Source: Bacteroidales bacterium
GTDB lineage: Bacteria > Bacteroidota > Bacteroidia > Bacteroidales > GCA-2748055
Direction of reading: 5' to 3'
Assembly: GCA_021740585.1 (NCBI GenBank)
Contig: JAIOZM010000044.1
Coordinates: forward strand, 1 to 34,711
Length of the DNA stretch: 34,711 nucleotides
The notes under the pieces: generated by a model
Databases searched by the model: none
The model's input: the letters and a program-made list of their open reading frames with translations, nothing else
Told to the model about the DNA's origin: nothing
Part shown: positions 8,408 to 16,840 of the stretch, in pieces
Layout: each line of letters begins with the position of its first letter
How positions within the stretch are numbered: position 1 is the first letter of the stretch
Translations under genes and position numbers: made by a program

Positions 8408-11341
8408 ATGAAATGGATTATATCCTTGCTGCTGTTTTTTGCCAGCCTGACTGTTTCCGGACAGATTTCAGGATATGTTTACGACAGAAGCAATAATGAA
8501 CCTTTGCCCGGTACCAACGTTGTTGTTAAAGCAACCATGGAAGGTGCTATAAGCGATGAAAATGGGTATTTCAACATTAAAGCTAATGTTGGTGATGTAA
8601 TAAGCCTTAGTTTTATTGGCTATATTCCCAGCGAATTTGAAATCAAGGATCTGTCTGAGATCATTGTATTTTTGGATCCTTCAACCGAGCAATTAGACGA
8701 AATTGTGGTTGTGGGTTATGGAACTCAGAAGAAGAGCGATGTAACAGGATCGGTAGTTTCAATTAACGCCGATAAATTGCTGGACCGTCCGGCAACGAGC
8801 ATCGTCCAGTCTCTTCAGGGGAGTATGGCCGGTTTAAGAATTTCTGTCGATGGATCGAATGCAGAAGGGTCGGTTACTTCGATGATGATAAGAGGACAAA
8901 ATTCAATCACAGCAAGCAATGGCCCGCTTATTATTTTGGATGGCGTTCCTTACTCAGGCAGACTCTCAGAGATAAATCCAAACGATATTCAATCTATCGA
9001 AGTGTTAAAAGATGCTTCCTCGGCAGCTATTTATGGTGCCAGAGGATCGAATGGGGTAATCTTAATCACTACAAAAATTGGGAAAAAAGGTAAGATGAAA
9101 GTGTCGTACGAAACCAATTACTCCATAGACAAAATTGCCTACATTCCCGATATGATGGATGGGGAAACATTCTACCAACGAAAAGTTGAATATGGGGAAA
9201 CTTTCACCCCACTTGAGCAAGCTAATTACGATGCAAAAAAGTTTACCGACTTTATTGATATTGCCACTCAGGTAGGACATAAAGTTCAACATAATCTTTC
9301 CTTTAGCGGTGCAACAGAAACCAACCGCTATTTTATATCAGGGTCTTTCAGCAATATAAAAGGTGTTGCCATTAATGATGAATTTAAAAGATATACCTTG
9401 CGGGTAAACATTGAACAGGATTTAGCGGATTGGGTAAAAATAGGGACGAATACTTCTTTGGGTTATTATGACCGAAGTGGTAACAGGGCAGATTTTTCAG
9501 ATGCTTTTCGTATGAACCCATTGGGACAAGCCTATAACGACGATGGAAGCATAGCATTTCTTGCCTGGGAGGATCCAAATTATGCCGTGAATCCATTGAA
9601 CCCTTTAAACAATATTGACAGCGATATTACAAGAAGAGTAAATACCAATAATTATCTTCAAATGGATATTCCTTTTGTTAAAGGATTATCTTTCAAACTT
9701 AATACCGGACTTGAATTTCTGTCTAATTTAGATCAGAATTATAAAGGACTCGACACCTATTTGGGTAACCAGAATAAAGGGGTGTTGTCAATATCAAATG
9801 ACTATGAGGAAAACTGGATTGTAGAAAACATTCTTTCCTACAACAGGGTTTTTGGTGATCATAGTCTGTTTCTTACTGCTCTTTATAGTGCTCAAAATGA
9901 AATGCAGCAGAGAAACTGGATTGAAGGTATAGGTTTCCCAAGCGATGTGCTAACTTATTTTCAACCTGATAAGGCAGCCTCATCTCAATCGTACTCTAAC
10001 TACCAGGCCAAGGCACATCTCTCGCAAATGTTCCGTGCCAACTATGGTTACGATAGTCGTTATCTTTTCACTTTTACGGTTCGGAGGGATGGCTACTCAG
10101 CTTTTGGTGAGGATAAGAAGTTTGGTATTTTCCCTTCTGTTGCCTTTGGTTGGAACATTATGAATGAGGAGTTTGCTCAGGCTCTCCCTGCTCTCGATAT
10201 GGTTAACAGGCTAAAATTACGATTATCGTATGGTGTTAATGGAAATGAAGCCATTACGCCCTATTCAACCTTACCTTATTTATCATCCAAAGATTATCTG
10301 ACACCTGATTATCAGGCAGCTTTTGGTTTTTATCCGAAAAAATTAGGAAATCCAACCCTTGGATGGGAAACTACTCGTTCCCTAAATTATGGACTCGATT
10401 TTGGATTATGGGAAAACCGTGTAACCGGTCTTATAGATCTTTATTGGTCGAATACCACCGATCTTCTCTTAGACAGAACTATTTCTCCTATGAACGGAGA
10501 TACTTACATCCGATCTAATATTGGGGAAACAAAAAATCGTGGGATCGAATTCCAGATTAGTTCAGTGAATGTAAGCAAGTCGAAATTCTCGTGGAGAACA
10601 GACTTTAATATTGCAAGAAACAGAACTGAAATCGTTAATGTTGGACTGGTGGATGAGAATGGAGAATATATCGATGATATTGCCAGTGGATGGTTTATTG
10701 GTGAGCCCATAGATGTAAATTACGATTATGTATTCGATGGTGTTTGGCAGGAGACTGACGATATTGCAGCAAGCCATCAACCTACAGCTCATGCCGGAGA
10801 TATTAAATACAAAGACGTTGTAAATGACACGGTTCTAACTGTTGACGATAAAACAATAATTGGCTCGCGCATTCCGGCTTTTGTGGCAGGAATGACAAAT
10901 ACTTTTAAGTACGGTAACTTTACTTTCAGTTTTCACCTTAATTCTGTTTATGGCATTACAGCCTATAATCAATTGCTAAATACAGGTGATATTTCTTTTA
11001 GGATCAGACCTTATAATAAAAACTATTGGAGTGCTGATAAACCTAACAATGAATATCCGGCAAATACCGACAGAGATGTGAATCCCCGCGATATGAATTT
11101 TTACGAAGATGCCAGTTTCTTAAGATTACAGGATGTTACATTCAGCTACCAAATGCCAAAAAGACTGCTGAATAAAATATCTGTTTCAAATATTGAAGTG
11201 TTTATGAATCTTAAGAATATGGCAACCTGGACCAAGTGGTCAGGGCTTGATCCTGAATTTTTAGAGACATCTCCTACTAACAGGCAGCGGGCAACGCCTC
11301 AACTAAAGAGTTATCTATTTGGTTTACGATTAAGTTTCTAA
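8408..11341 (+). CDS. SusC-like TonB-dependent outer-membrane transporter
   Basis: A 977-residue outer-membrane importer. A signal peptide (1-19) is followed by a carboxypeptidase-D-like beta-sandwich (about 20-92, ISGYVYD to FIGYIP) that is standard for SusC proteins. Next is the junction motif LDEIVVVGYG (96-105), then the plug (about 110-215, ending VLKDASSAAIYGARG and VILITTK), and a 22-strand-type barrel to the C-terminal aromatic residue (LRLSF). With the next gene, 21 bp downstream, it forms a classic SusCD pair that takes up ligand using TonB energy. Its operon has peptidases and dicarboxylate carriers rather than glycosidases, so the cargo is more likely a peptide or amino-acid conjugate than a glycan. 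Confidence 0.95.
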   Translation: MKWIISLLLFFASLTVSGQISGYVYDRSNNEPLPGTNVVVKATMEGAISDENGYFNIKANVGDVISLSFIGYIPSEFEIKDLSEIIVFLDPSTEQLDEIVVVGYGTQKKSDVTGSVVSINADKLLDRPATSIVQSLQGSMAGLRISVDGSNAEGSVTSMMIRGQNSITASNGPLIILDGVPYSGRLSEINPNDIQSIEVLKDASSAAIYGARGSNGVILITTKIGKKGKMKVSYETNYSIDKIAYIPDMMDGETFYQRKVEYGETFTPLEQANYDAKKFTDFIDIATQVGHKVQHNLSFSGATETNRYFISGSFSNIKGVAINDEFKRYTLRVNIEQDLADWVKIGTNTSLGYYDRSGNRADFSDAFRMNPLGQAYNDDGSIAFLAWEDPNYAVNPLNPLNNIDSDITRRVNTNNYLQMDIPFVKGLSFKLNTGLEFLSNLDQNYKGLDTYLGNQNKGVLSISNDYEENWIVENILSYNRVFGDHSLFLTALYSAQNEMQQRNWIEGIGFPSDVLTYFQPDKAASSQSYSNYQAKAHLSQMFRANYGYDSRYLFTFTVRRDGYSAFGEDKKFGIFPSVAFGWNIMNEEFAQALPALDMVNRLKLRLSYGVNGNEAITPYSTLPYLSSKDYLTPDYQAAFGFYPKKLGNPTLGWETTRSLNYGLDFGLWENRVTGLIDLYWSNTTDLLLDRTISPMNGDTYIRSNIGETKNRGIEFQISSVNVSKSKFSWRTDFNIARNRTEIVNVGLVDENGEYIDDIASGWFIGEPIDVNYDYVFDGVWQETDDIAASHQPTAHAGDIKYKDVVNDTVLTVDDKTIIGSRIPAFVAGMTNTFKYGNFTFSFHLNSVYGITAYNQLLNTGDISFRIRPYNKNYWSADKPNNEYPANTDRDVNPRDMNFYEDASFLRLQDVTFSYQMPKRLLNKISVSNIEVFMNLKNMATWTKWSGLDPEFLETSPTNRQRATPQLKSYLFGLRLSF

Positions 11342-11362
11342 AAAAATAAAAAATTTAAAATT

Positions 11363-13021
11363 ATGAAACTCAAAAAATATATAGTATTAGCAATCATGCT
11401 CCTGGCAGGATTCCAGGCATGTGATGAAGAGGAATTCCTGAGGGAAGATCCTAAAGACAACATTTATGCAGATAATTTACTGCAGACATACAATGGTTAT
11501 GTTAATATGATGAATTCTGTTTACGCATGGATCAGGGCAGAAAAAAGCAGGCTGGATCCATCAGGAGGAATCCCGCTTACCCGATCATCAGGATGGACTA
11601 CCGGGGTGGATAACGGTTTTATGAACAACGGTCATTCCGCCATGGTTTTCGTTAACTGGCCAACGAATATAAATGCCGAAATGGAATATTTCGAAAGTAT
11701 GTTCGAGTGGCTTTATAAAATCATTAATTCCACTAATATGGTTATTGAGCGTGCTGAAAATACTGATGTTGACTGGCAGGGCGGAAGTAGTGAAGCTAAT
11801 GAGCTAAAGAAAAATTACATTATTGGGCAGGCAAAAGTAATTCGGGCATGGGCGTACAGACACCTTAGCTATTCATGGGGTGATGTTCCCCTAAGTTTGG
11901 TAGAAATTAGCGGTGCTACTTATCGTGACGATTGGGAGAGGAACCCTGTTGCAGAGGTCAGAGCTCAAATGGTTCGTGACCTCAAATTTGGGATTGAACA
12001 TCTTCCATTGAGAGATGAAAATCCTGCAAATGTTAATGCTGCTGTTGCCAGACATTATTTAGCTGATACTTATCTTGCCATGGGGAAAGCTGATTCGGCT
12101 GAAATTGCCCTCAGACCTCTTTGTGAGAGCACCGAATATGAGTTGATGACAGATCGCTTCGGAAGCTCAGCATCAAGTCCCGGAAATGCCTTTATGGATA
12201 TGTTTACCTCTCAGCTTCCTTCTCAGGGGAACAAAGAATCCTTGTGGGTTTTACTCAATACCGAACCTGAAAATGTTCCCTACGGCTACGAACTAGGCTC
12301 TTATTTAGACAATATGTGGCTTACCTATTACAGTAAGGATGCTGCTATTAAGTTATTGGATATTGCAACTTTTTATACGTATAATGGTGGAAGGGGAGCC
12401 GGCAGGAATTCAATTACCAAATCAGCACTTTCGTGGTACGAGCCCCAGGATGACCGCTTCTCAGAATATGCCATAGTTAAATTCCTTGTAATGCCTAATG
12501 AAAGTCAGGGTCTGGATACCGTATTATGGACAAATACCGATTTTGTTGTTACAGCGGGCAAATATGATCTCGATCATTATCAATGGCCATCTACCAGAAA
12601 ATGGGAATATGTTCCGCCAGATCCTGCTAAATTCGATGAACGTGATCATTTCGAAAATATAATGTATCTGCGTTTGGCAGATTCGTACCTGCTGTTTGCT
12701 GAAGCGCTACATATGCAAACCAAGAATGATGAGGCTGCTATATGGCTGAATAAAGTAAGAGAGCGTTCGAATGCTTCTGCCATTAATGCCTCAGATGTGG
12801 ACATAGATTTTATACTTGATGAAAGATCGAGAGAGCTGATAACTGAGGAGCATAGACGGCATGCACTTATCAGGACAGGGAAGCTTGTGGAGCGCGTACA
12901 GTTATATAACGAATTTGCAGGACCGACTATCGGAGGCGCGCCTCTGCTATGGCCTATCCCACAAACGGTTATTGACGCAAACACCAGCAGGGTTATGGAG
13001 CAGAATCCGGGATTTAATTAA
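11363..13021 (+). CDS. SusD/RagB-like surface lipoprotein
   Basis: A 552-residue lipoprotein with lipobox Cys20 (GFQAC) followed by acidic residues (DEEE), typical of outer-membrane surface retention in Bacteroidetes. The TPR-rich SusD fold is seen in AEAKVIRAWAYRHL-like text (GQAKVIRAWAYRHLSY), LADTYLAMGKA and the C-terminal RLADSYLLFAEAL, followed by an LNKVRERSNA segment and a typical ending (LLWPIPQTVIDAN). SusD is the lid of the SusC channel and binds ligand. It directly follows susC and precedes a DASS-type carrier gene by 40 bp. The ligand is probably peptide-like by context; this is inference. Confidence 0.95.
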   Translation: MKLKKYIVLAIMLLAGFQACDEEEFLREDPKDNIYADNLLQTYNGYVNMMNSVYAWIRAEKSRLDPSGGIPLTRSSGWTTGVDNGFMNNGHSAMVFVNWPTNINAEMEYFESMFEWLYKIINSTNMVIERAENTDVDWQGGSSEANELKKNYIIGQAKVIRAWAYRHLSYSWGDVPLSLVEISGATYRDDWERNPVAEVRAQMVRDLKFGIEHLPLRDENPANVNAAVARHYLADTYLAMGKADSAEIALRPLCESTEYELMTDRFGSSASSPGNAFMDMFTSQLPSQGNKESLWVLLNTEPENVPYGYELGSYLDNMWLTYYSKDAAIKLLDIATFYTYNGGRGAGRNSITKSALSWYEPQDDRFSEYAIVKFLVMPNESQGLDTVLWTNTDFVVTAGKYDLDHYQWPSTRKWEYVPPDPAKFDERDHFENIMYLRLADSYLLFAEALHMQTKNDEAAIWLNKVRERSNASAINASDVDIDFILDERSRELITEEHRRHALIRTGKLVERVQLYNEFAGPTIGGAPLLWPIPQTVIDANTSRVMEQNPGFN

Positions 13022-13061
13022 ACCTTGCTATATTTGAAAATGATATGAAATTAAGTTTTGG

Positions 13062-14573
13062 ATGAAAAAAATAAGCATTGCTTCGATATCGCGCTATTTA
13101 TTCCCCTTAATTGCTTTAGGGATAATTATAAGTAACCCGGTAAAGGAATACCCTCTGGTTAGCCGAATGATTGCAGTGGTAATCCTTATGGCAGGATGGT
13201 GGATATCTGAAGCAGTGCCTATAGCCATAACTTCATTGTTACCCTTAGTATTATTTCCTGCTTTGGGAATTCTGGATGGAGGTACAACCGCGGTACAGTA
13301 TTTTAACGATATCATATTCTTGTTCATGGGCGGGTTTATTCTTGCTCTGGCGATGGAAAAGTGGGACCTTCATTTAAAAATCGCATTTCGTACCCTTCTC
13401 TTTTTTGGATCAAAACCCTATAAAATTCTGGTGGGATTTATGGTGGCTTCATCCTTGCTTTCTATGTGGATGTCGAATACTGCAACAGCCATACTTATGC
13501 TTCCCATAGCCATTTCTGTGATAAACGAAATGGAACATATTCATGGGAAACAAAAGATGATAAGGTTCAGAATTGGATTATTACTGGGAATTGCGTATTC
13601 ATGTTCCATTGGGGGAATCACCACCCTAATTGGTACTCCTCCAAATCTTGCATTTGTTGCGATCTTTGCGAATATGTATCCCGATGCAGAAGCCATTTCT
13701 TTTTCTACATGGTTTATTTTTGCTCTCCCACTATATCTGATGTTAATTACATCGGCATCACTGGTATTATACCTGCTTTTTCGTCCTAAAATAGAAAGCG
13801 TAGGAACTTTCAGAAAGTATATTCAAGAGCAAAATTATAAATTGGGTAAGTCGACCTACGAACAAAAGATTGTAATGACAGTTTTTTCTTTTTTTGCCTT
13901 GTTGTTAATTCTGAAGAGCGACCTGATTATAGGTGATTTTCGAATTTTAGGCTGGAGTAATCTTTTTCCTGAACCGAAATATATCAGAGATGGAACCGTT
14001 GCCATATTCTTTGCAGTTTTTTTATTTGTTATTCCTTCAAAAAATAAAACAGGAAAACAGTTAATGGATTGGAAAACGGCAGTTAAACTTCCCTGGAGTA
14101 TTATACTTTTATTTGGAGGAGGATTTGCTCTGGCAAAAGGGGCGGTCGATTCGGGAATGACGCAATGGATTGCTCAGGGATTGGTGCAGTATGCCGGAGC
14201 TCCTCCCATTGTATTTATCGGCATTAATACTTTCCTGATGGCTTTCTTAACAGAATTCACTTCCAATATAAGCACAACTCAGATTTTGCTACCGGTAATC
14301 GCTGCAATGTCAGAATCATTAATGATTAACCCGAAATTTTTGATGATACCTGTTACCATTGCCTCCTCACTTGCCTTTATGTTACCCATAGCAACACCCC
14401 CGAATGCTATTGTATTTGGATCAAAATATCTGCATATTAAGGATATGATACTGCCTGGATTTATTTTAAATATAGTGGGAATAATTCTGGTAACCCTGTG
14501 CATGTACTTTTGGGGTACCTATATATTTGATATCGATTTGTCCGTTTTTCCAGAATGGGCCATACGAAAATAA
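13062..14573 (+). CDS. Sodium:dicarboxylate symporter, SLC13/DASS family
   Basis: A 503-residue inner-membrane protein with about 11 helices. It carries both Ser-Asn-Thr type signature motifs of the divalent anion:sodium symporter family: MSNTATAILMLPI in the first half, next to GGITTLIGTPPN, and TSNISTTQILLPV in the second half, followed by ATPPNAIVFG. Relatives such as VcINDY move succinate, fumarate or malate with sodium. It sits in the same operon as the DcuC-family carrier, so the locus encodes two unrelated C4-dicarboxylate-type transporters. One may import the product and the other exchange or export it. Substrate is inferred from family. Confidence 0.88.
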   Translation: MKKISIASISRYLFPLIALGIIISNPVKEYPLVSRMIAVVILMAGWWISEAVPIAITSLLPLVLFPALGILDGGTTAVQYFNDIIFLFMGGFILALAMEKWDLHLKIAFRTLLFFGSKPYKILVGFMVASSLLSMWMSNTATAILMLPIAISVINEMEHIHGKQKMIRFRIGLLLGIAYSCSIGGITTLIGTPPNLAFVAIFANMYPDAEAISFSTWFIFALPLYLMLITSASLVLYLLFRPKIESVGTFRKYIQEQNYKLGKSTYEQKIVMTVFSFFALLLILKSDLIIGDFRILGWSNLFPEPKYIRDGTVAIFFAVFLFVIPSKNKTGKQLMDWKTAVKLPWSIILLFGGGFALAKGAVDSGMTQWIAQGLVQYAGAPPIVFIGINTFLMAFLTEFTSNISTTQILLPVIAAMSESLMINPKFLMIPVTIASSLAFMLPIATPPNAIVFGSKYLHIKDMILPGFILNIVGIILVTLCMYFWGTYIFDIDLSVFPEWAIRK

Positions 14574-14583
14574 CTGTTGAATC

Positions 14584-15339
14584 GTGAAAACTATTACTAT
14601 GAAATTTGTTTATACTTTGGTTTTTCTTGCCCTTAGCTCTTTTTCCTGCTCTAAAGAACCGGTTATTGAAGAACCGATTGTAAGCAAAAGTGAAACCAAA
14701 ATCCTTTTTGTTGGGAATAGCTATACCTACTATAATTCAGGAGTTGATTTTCAACTGAAAAATATTGTGAATGCCGATACAATTGAGGATGACAAGACAT
14801 ATGTTTTTGAATCGGTTACGGTGGGTGCTTACAGATTAGAGAGCCATTGGAACGATCAGGTATCTATTGAGAAAATTGCGAGTGATAAATGGAATTATGT
14901 AGTTCTGCAGGAGCAAAGTACCAGGCCTATTGATGAAACGGAATTATTCTACGAGTATGCCCGGCTTTTAGACAAGATGATTACTGGCCGTGATTCAAAA
15001 ACTGCTTTTTATATGACCTGGGCCCGTAAAGATCATCCTCTGGAAATAAATGAACTCGCCGAAGCCTATATATCAATTAGCGAAGAGCTAAATGCAACTT
15101 TAGCTCCTGTTGGAAGGGTTTGGGAATATGTTTTAAATAAATATCCTGAAATTGTTCTTCATATAGCTGATGATAAGCATCCAACACCTGCCGGGACATA
15201 TCTGGCAGCATGCGTTTTTGATATTGTACTTTTAGATAAAAATCCAATTAACTCAAGCTATGTTCCCGCAGGAGTTAGTGAACCAAATGCCATTAAACTT
15301 AAGAATGCAGCCTGGGACTTTATGCAGGAATGGGAATAA
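14584..15339 (+). CDS. SGNH-hydrolase-like lipoprotein
   Basis: The reading frame has a GTG start at 14584 and an ATG at 14599. The ATG gives the cleaner lipoprotein signal (MKFVYTLVFLALSSFSC) and may be the true start. Numbering from the GTG, the lipobox Cys is residue 22. SGNH-type blocks are visible: GNSYTY with candidate nucleophile Ser46, VVLQEQS near 109, and the DDKHP motif (Asp196, His199) that supplies the remaining catalytic residues. Such proteins are esterases, deacetylases or related acyl hydrolases, here probably periplasmic or surface-bound. It is the last gene of the rightward operon, 10 bp after the DASS gene. It may remove an ester or acyl group from the imported ligand; this is inference. 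Confidence 0.75.
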   Translation: MKTITMKFVYTLVFLALSSFSCSKEPVIEEPIVSKSETKILFVGNSYTYYNSGVDFQLKNIVNADTIEDDKTYVFESVTVGAYRLESHWNDQVSIEKIASDKWNYVVLQEQSTRPIDETELFYEYARLLDKMITGRDSKTAFYMTWARKDHPLEINELAEAYISISEELNATLAPVGRVWEYVLNKYPEIVLHIADDKHPTPAGTYLAACVFDIVLLDKNPINSSYVPAGVSEPNAIKLKNAAWDFMQEWE

Positions 15340-15347
15340 AAAATATA

Positions 15348-15536
15348 GGTGTCCAAAAAGCCTCTGTGAAGGGCGAAGCCCTCAACTCTGTGTAACTCTG
15401 TGTAACTCTGTGTCAACTCTGTGAATCTCTGTGTAACTCTTTAACGATTGTTGCACAGAGGGACACAGAGGAAACACAGAGGGGCACAGAAAAAATAACA
15501 GCAACTTTCAGATCAATTGTTACTTTTTTGGACACC
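15348..15536. mobile_element. MITE-like inverted-repeat element
   Basis: About 189 bp bounded by inverted terminal repeats: GGTGTCCAAAAAG on the left (15348-15360) and CTTTTTTGGACACC on the right (15523-15536), identical except for one extra T. The interior is also an imperfect inverted repeat. A run of AACTCTGTGT-type units (about 15383-15440) faces complementary ACACAGAGG-type units (about 15455-15490). There is no coding sequence and no clear target-site duplication. It could be a non-autonomous transposable element, a REP-like palindrome, or a bidirectional transcription end between the two convergent genes. Confidence 0.6.
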
Positions 15537-15562
15537 CTCTTTAATTAGATTAAAAAGAGAAT

Positions 15563-16453
15563 CTACTCCTTAATCACCATACGGCTAACCGATTCATTCT
15601 TTTCGGTAGTAAGCAAATACATTCCTGAAGGAAGATCTATATTTACATTGTTCACACCGGCTACAACTTTGAAAGTTGAAATGGTTCTGCCTGTGATGTC
15701 AATAACCCGAACTTGTTTTGCTTTGCTGGTTTGGTATTTAAACGAGCCGTTATTAGGTATTGGGAAAACCACATCGTTTTCAACATCATTTACATAAACA
15801 CTTACGGTTCCGGTACACTGGGTAGTGTGCAGGTGAACATCTGTAGAATCATTTTCTTGTTTTACAATCCACTGAGAATTTGCTGCACTTGTTCCTGCTG
15901 AAGTTGCCCAGTCGGTTGTAGGACTGCAAATGTCAGGTTTGCGGATCAAAGTGTGGTTGATGGTTGCAGCAATAGAATCTCCAACATCCCATGCAGAACC
16001 CGGATCTTCATCAGGAGTACCAAATACATCTAATAAAACAAAAGTTCCGGTACCATCATCTTTAGCTAAACCGAGGGCGTCGTCACCGCTAATATTCATA
16101 AAACTCCATCGCATATCTGCGGTTACCTCAGAGCCATCTTCAACCGGACGGGCAATAACAAAGGTTTTACCATTTGCTAAAGTTCCTGCTAAAGGAAAAG
16201 GACCTATCTCTATAGTGGCATCCATACCCCATCCACCACCATTTTTGGCACGCCAAAGCTGGTACTTTGTAAGGTCTACTGCAGCACCTGTTCCATTATA
16301 TATTTCCACATAATGGTTGAATGTCTGAGGATCGGTTGACTGGTGACTCCATTCGCAATACTCAGAAATAAAAAGGTCTGTGGCATTTTGCTGTGCCATC
16401 AAAACCATTGCAAACAGAGATGAGGTAATAAGTAAGAGTAATTTTCTTTTCAT
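15563..16453 (-). CDS. T9SS-secreted lamin-tail-domain (LTD) protein
   Basis: A 296-residue exported protein. The signal peptide covers about 1-20. A lamin-tail domain runs roughly from 25 to 160, with the typical DLFISEYCEW opening, YVEIYNGTGAAVDL and FVIARP strands. The last 75 residues form a type IX secretion C-terminal sorting domain: FPIPNNGSF, VRVIDITGR, LPSGMYLL and a basic end (VSRMVIKE). LTDs occur in surface adhesins and extracellular nucleases, but no catalytic domain is present here. The gene is alone between the MITE-like element and the HTCS gene. It may be an adhesin or binding protein; its link to the neighbouring PUL is uncertain. Confidence 0.82.
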   Translation of the reverse strand: MKRKLLLLITSSLFAMVLMAQQNATDLFISEYCEWSHQSTDPQTFNHYVEIYNGTGAAVDLTKYQLWRAKNGGGWGMDATIEIGPFPLAGTLANGKTFVIARPVEDGSEVTADMRWSFMNISGDDALGLAKDDGTGTFVLLDVFGTPDEDPGSAWDVGDSIAATINHTLIRKPDICSPTTDWATSAGTSAANSQWIVKQENDSTDVHLHTTQCTGTVSVYVNDVENDVVFPIPNNGSFKYQTSKAKQVRVIDITGRTISTFKVVAGVNNVNIDLPSGMYLLTTEKNESVSRMVIKE

Positions 16454-16840
16454 AATTACAAGATTTTAGTTTGAAAATAATATCAATAAATTTACGTTTA
16501 CACCACTAACAAAGTGGTTAATCATCCATTAACATTCTCTTAATTTCAATATTAAATACTATTTAGATTTATTCTATCTTATTTCTTTGGTCGGGGAGTT
16601 AGAAAAAAATCATTTTCTACTGAATTATAATCCGAACATGAATTCGCATACCTTCTGAAAAGTAATAAAGAGTCTTTTTTACCATGATAAAATATATTAT
16701 TGAACCATATTTAATCAGGCCGGAATTCTAATTTAGAAAACAACATTATTACTTTATTTGCTTTCTATTTTGATTTAATACCAGTGCTCTGGTATACTAA
16801 TCTATGGCCAAATTATAGTTTTTCCCGAATAGAATGGATA
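16454..16840. other. Non-coding gap with one short hairpin
   Basis: A 387-bp AT-rich gap between two minus-strand genes, HTCS (upstream) and LTD protein (downstream). It holds a perfect 7-bp inverted repeat ATACCAG-TGCT-CTGGTAT at 16778-16795, just after the HTCS stop codon. There is no T-run, so a rho-independent terminator is not supported. No ORF or clear -7 box for the LTD gene was found. Confidence 0.6.

Noticed and set aside
12646..12984. 112-codon minus-strand reading frame inside the first SusD gene
   Set aside because: Antisense shadow of a conserved SusD region; no motif seen.
4292..15339. Interpreting the first SusCD operon as a conventional polysaccharide utilisation locus
   Set aside because: No glycosidase, lyase, sulfatase or sugar kinase is present; the enzymes are peptidase-type and the carriers are for dicarboxylates.
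15383..15490. Short CTCTGTGT-type repeats as a microsatellite of regulatory meaning
   Set aside because: They are better explained as the arms of the inverted-repeat element at 15348-15536.
16778..16795. Hairpin after the HTCS gene as a rho-independent terminator
   Set aside because: The stem is perfect but there is no T-run after it on the minus strand.
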